Under the pieces are notes generated by a model. That model made no database searches. It saw only the letters and a list, made by a program, of their open reading frames with translations, and had not been told where the DNA came from. A DNA stretch of 8,233 bases. Source: Candidatus Blautia equi. GTDB taxonomy: Bacteria; Bacillota; Clostridia; Lachnospirales; Lachnospiraceae. The position numbers and the translations under genes were made by a program. The stretch lies in the NCBI GenBank assembly GCA_018064695.1, contig JAGHUU010000169.1, positions 1 through 8,233 on the forward strand, given 5' to 3'. This document shows positions 6,339-8,233 of the stretch, one piece after another (the stretch's first letter is position 1; every line of letters begins with the position of its first letter).

Positions 6339-7457
6339 ATGCAGAGAATATTCCATACACCTGAAGGTGTGAGAGACATCTACGAAAACGAATGTGCACA
6401 GAAAAGAACCCTGAAGCACCGCATTCAGGAGGTCTTCCACCATTATGGCTATAAAGATATAGAGACACCGTCATTTGAATATTTTGAGGTATTCAGTAAA
6501 GAAGTAGGAACCATTCCTTCCAAGGATCTGTACAAGTTCTTTGACCGTGAAGGAAACACCTTAGTTTTAAGACCTGACTTTACCCCATCCATTTCCCGCG
6601 CCTGCGCCACCTATTTTGCGCCGGACCAGGAAGTGGTTTCTCTTTGTTATACGGGAAATACATTTGTGAACAGCAGCAGTCTTCGCGGCCAGATGAAGCA
6701 GAACACCCAGATGGGCGTTGAGAAGTTCGGCGTTGACAGTGCGGAAGCAGATGCAGAGATTCTTGCCATGACAGTGGAATGTCTGAAGGCAGCAGGCCTC
6801 ACAGAGTTTCAGGTAAGTGTAGGTCAGATCGATTACTTTAAGTCTCTTTTAAAAGAGGCCGGCTTAAATGATGATGACGAGGAGAGACTTCGTTCCCTGA
6901 TCTCCCAGAAGAACTATTTTGGAGTGGAGGATCTTCTTTCCGAGCAGAATTTATCCGAAGAACTTGTAAAACCATTCCGTGAGCTTCCGCAGTTATTTGG
7001 CGGAGCCGAGATTCTTCAGCGCGCGAAGGAGCTTACAAAGAATGCAGATGCCCTGAAAGCTGTGGAAAGACTGGAGGAAATCTACGATATCCTAAAGATC
7101 TATGGCTGTGAGGATTATATCTCCTTTGACTTTGGTATGGTAAGCAAGATCCGTTATTATACAGGCATCACCTTACAGGCCTTTACTTACGGCACCGGTG
7201 AGGCGCTGATCAAGGGCGGACGTTACGATGAGCTTATGAAGCATTTTGGCCGTCCGGCACCGGCGGTAGGCTTTGGCATTAACCTGGACAGCCTGCTTCT
7301 GGCAATGATGCGTCAGAAAATCGAGCTGAACTGTGAAGATGATGAGATCCAGGTGCTCGAGTACACCAAAGAGACCCGCGCAGAGGCTATTAAAGAAGCA
7401 GCCGCTCTTCGCGCAGAGGGTAAAAATGTGGCTCTTAAGCCTGTGAAGGAGGCCTGA
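6339..7457 (+). CDS. hisZ: ATP phosphoribosyltransferase regulatory subunit HisZ
   Basis: HisZ is a paralogue of histidyl-tRNA synthetase that does not charge tRNA. It assembles with short-form HisG in a hetero-octamer, is needed for activity and confers feedback inhibition by histidine. The 372 residues show the class II synthetase-like core: TPEGVRDIY (7-15), LRPDFTPSISR (77-87), a motif-2-like region from CYTGNTF (103-109) through GQMKQNTQMGVEKFG, YYTGITLQAF (273-282), GGRYDELMKHFG (293-304) and AVGFGINLDSLL (309-320). Residues about 340-372 (an alpha-helical LRAEGKNV stretch) look like a stump of the synthetase anticodon-binding domain. HisRS itself is excluded by the missing C-terminal domain and by hisG following 3 nt later. 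The start is set by AGGAGG at 6329-6334. It is the first gene of the his operon behind the 6200-6228 promoter. Confidence 0.94.
   Translation: MQRIFHTPEGVRDIYENECAQKRTLKHRIQEVFHHYGYKDIETPSFEYFEVFSKEVGTIPSKDLYKFFDREGNTLVLRPDFTPSISRACATYFAPDQEVVSLCYTGNTFVNSSSLRGQMKQNTQMGVEKFGVDSAEADAEILAMTVECLKAAGLTEFQVSVGQIDYFKSLLKEAGLNDDDEERLRSLISQKNYFGVEDLLSEQNLSEELVKPFRELPQLFGGAEILQRAKELTKNADALKAVERLEEIYDILKIYGCEDYISFDFGMVSKIRYYTGITLQAFTYGTGEALIKGGRYDELMKHFGRPAPAVGFGINLDSLLLAMMRQKIELNCEDDEIQVLEYTKETRAEAIKEAAALRAEGKNVALKPVKEA
7446..7452 (+). promoter_or_regulatory. Strong hisG ribosome binding site inside hisZ
   Basis: AAGGAGG lies 8 nt before the hisG ATG and within the last codons of hisZ. This fixes the hisG start and suggests coupled translation of the two subunits. 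Confidence 0.88.
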
Positions 7458-7460
7458 ATT

Positions 7461-8102
7461 ATGAGATATCTTACTTTTGCTTTGACCAAAGGCCGTCTGG
7501 CTACAAAAACACTGGATATGCTGGAGCAGATCGGCATCACCTGCGAGGAGATGCGCGATAAAGACACCAGAAAGCTGATCTTTGTAAATGAAGAATTAAA
7601 GCTTAAATTTTTCCTTGCAAAAGGACCGGATGTACCTACTTACGTTGAGTACGGTGCTGCAGATATCGGTGTGGTTGGAAAAGATACCATTATGGAAGAG
7701 GACAGAAAGCTTTACGAGGTTATGGATCTTGGCTTTGGCAAATGCCGCATGTGCGTTTGCGGACCGGAGAGTGCCAGAGAGCTTTTAAATTCCAACCAGC
7801 TGATCCGTGTAGCTACAAAATACCCTGATATTGCAAGAGATTATTTCTATAATAAGAAACATCAGACCGTGGAAATCATTAAACTGAATGGTTCCATTGA
7901 GCTGGCTCCTATCGTAGGCCTCTCTGAGGTCATTGTGGATATCGTTGAGACAGGAAGCACCCTCAGAGAAAACGGACTTAAGGTGCTTGAGGAGGTTTGT
8001 CCTCTGTCCGCCCGCATGGTTGTGAACCAGGTATCCATGAAGATGGAAAACGAGAGGATCCGTAAGCTCATCAACGATCTACGAGAAGTTCTGAATAAAT
8101 AA
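7461..8102 (+). CDS. hisG: ATP phosphoribosyltransferase catalytic subunit, short form (HisG-S)
   Basis: HisG condenses ATP with phosphoribosyl pyrophosphate to give phosphoribosyl-ATP, the first and regulated step of histidine synthesis. At 213 residues it is the short form, lacking the C-terminal regulatory domain of long HisG, which matches the presence of HisZ next door. Features seen: LTFALTKGRL at the N-terminus (4-13), the AADIGVVGKDTI strand-loop (66-77), RVATKYPDIARDYF (116-129), and the family signature from E147 to L168 with the PRPP-binding loop DIVETGSTL (160-168). It starts 3 nt after the hisZ stop. The final codons and stop (8085-8102) are the first unit of an 18-bp tandem repeat that fills the spacer to hisD. 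Confidence 0.96.
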   Translation: MRYLTFALTKGRLATKTLDMLEQIGITCEEMRDKDTRKLIFVNEELKLKFFLAKGPDVPTYVEYGAADIGVVGKDTIMEEDRKLYEVMDLGFGKCRMCVCGPESARELLNSNQLIRVATKYPDIARDYFYNKKHQTVEIIKLNGSIELAPIVGLSEVIVDIVETGSTLRENGLKVLEEVCPLSARMVVNQVSMKMENERIRKLINDLREVLNK

Positions 8103-8143
8103 GAAAGTCTGAAAAAATAAGAAAGCCTTAATGAATAAGAAAG
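8085..8143 (+). repeat. 18-bp tandem repeat of the hisG 3' end with repeated in-frame stops
   Basis: Units at 8085-8102, 8103-8120 and 8121-8138 encode EVLNK-stop, ESLKK-stop and ESLNE-stop in the hisG frame. Units 1 and 2 match at 15 of 18 bases, and units 2 and 3 at 14 of 18. A fourth, partial copy (GAAAG) begins at 8139. The core AATAAGAAAG recurs exactly at 8098, 8116 and 8134. The array makes up most of the hisG-hisD spacer. Confidence 0.9.
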
Positions 8144-8156
8144 AAGGAAGAGATTG

Positions 8157-8233
8157 ATGCGTACCGTCAAACTGACAAAGGAAAGCACAAAAGATATACT
8201 GGAAAATCTGTTAAAGAGAAGTCCTAACAGCTA
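8157..8233 (+). CDS. hisD: Histidinol dehydrogenase, 5' end only
   Basis: The first 25 codons read MRTVKLTKES followed by TKDILENLLKRSPNS and run off the window. The KLT opening and the LLKRSP segment match the N-terminus of HisD, the NAD-dependent, zinc-containing enzyme that oxidises histidinol to histidine in two steps. The position right after hisZ-hisG supports this, since hisZ-hisG-hisD is the usual clostridial order. AAGGA at 8144-8148, 8 nt before the ATG, is the ribosome site; a TTG directly before the ATG is a weaker alternative start. No catalytic residue lies in the visible part. The gene is in the same frame as hisG, separated by three in-frame TAA codons. Confidence 0.85.
   Translation, partial: MRTVKLTKESTKDILENLLKRSPNS

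Noticed and set aside
8103..8156. Frameshifted or split hisG-hisD fusion
   Set aside because: hisG has its normal short-form length and end, and hisD has its own ribosome site and normal N-terminus; the shared frame results from repeats of multiples of three.
1..8233. Mobile elements, CRISPR arrays, toxin-antitoxin or defence genes
   Set aside because: No transposase, integrase, repeat-spacer pattern or defence-type domain is visible; gene density and composition are uniform throughout.

Overview
The window looks like chromosomal DNA of a Gram-positive clostridial bacterium, most likely a member of the Lachnospiraceae. The evidence is the gene set: a B. subtilis-type small alarmone synthetase, the Gram-positive Holliday junction resolvase RecU, a Gram-positive-sized signal peptidase I, and a split histidine ATP phosphoribosyltransferase (HisZ plus short-form HisG). 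Strong AGGAGG-type Shine-Dalgarno sites and consensus sigma-A promoters fit this. The taxonomic call is by recall, not by a search. All genes are on the + strand and coding density is high. I see no mobile element, CRISPR array, tRNA or rRNA.

Layout: (1) 1-495 is the 3' end of an aminoacyl-histidine dipeptidase gene (pepD). (2) A sigma-A promoter (492-520, extended -10) overlaps the pepD stop codon and is followed by a 10-bp hairpin (542-571). (3) Six tightly packed genes follow: a RelQ/YjbM-type (p)ppGpp synthetase with a long C-terminal extension (598-1416), a YgiQ-family radical SAM protein (1442-3385), a two-helix membrane protein of unknown function (3382-4002), an RluA-family pseudouridine synthase (4013-5017), signal peptidase I (5021-5659) and RecU (5670-6203). 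Gaps run from a 4-bp overlap to 25 nt, so this is probably one transcription unit. (4) A perfect-consensus sigma-A promoter (6200-6228), again with its -35 box over the upstream stop codon, drives a leader of about 100 nt containing an inverted repeat. (5) The histidine operon starts: hisZ (6339-7457), hisG (7461-8102) and the first 25 codons of hisD (8157 to the window edge).

How the genes relate: HisZ and HisG together catalyse the first committed step of histidine synthesis, and HisD catalyses the last two oxidations. The six-gene unit is a housekeeping cluster (stringent-response signalling, RNA modification, protein export, recombination) whose members have no obvious shared pathway. No clear terminator separates recU from the his promoter, so read-through into the his genes is possible.

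I found no convincing undescribed system. The most notable details are small. An 18-bp tandem duplication of the hisG 3' end repeats the stop codon three times in frame and leaves hisD in the same frame. A 12-bp triplicate at the start of lepB offers three start codons. The radical SAM protein has an extra four-cysteine cluster. The alarmone synthetase carries a C-terminal extension. Both promoters share the same arrangement, with the -35 box embedding the upstream stop codon.
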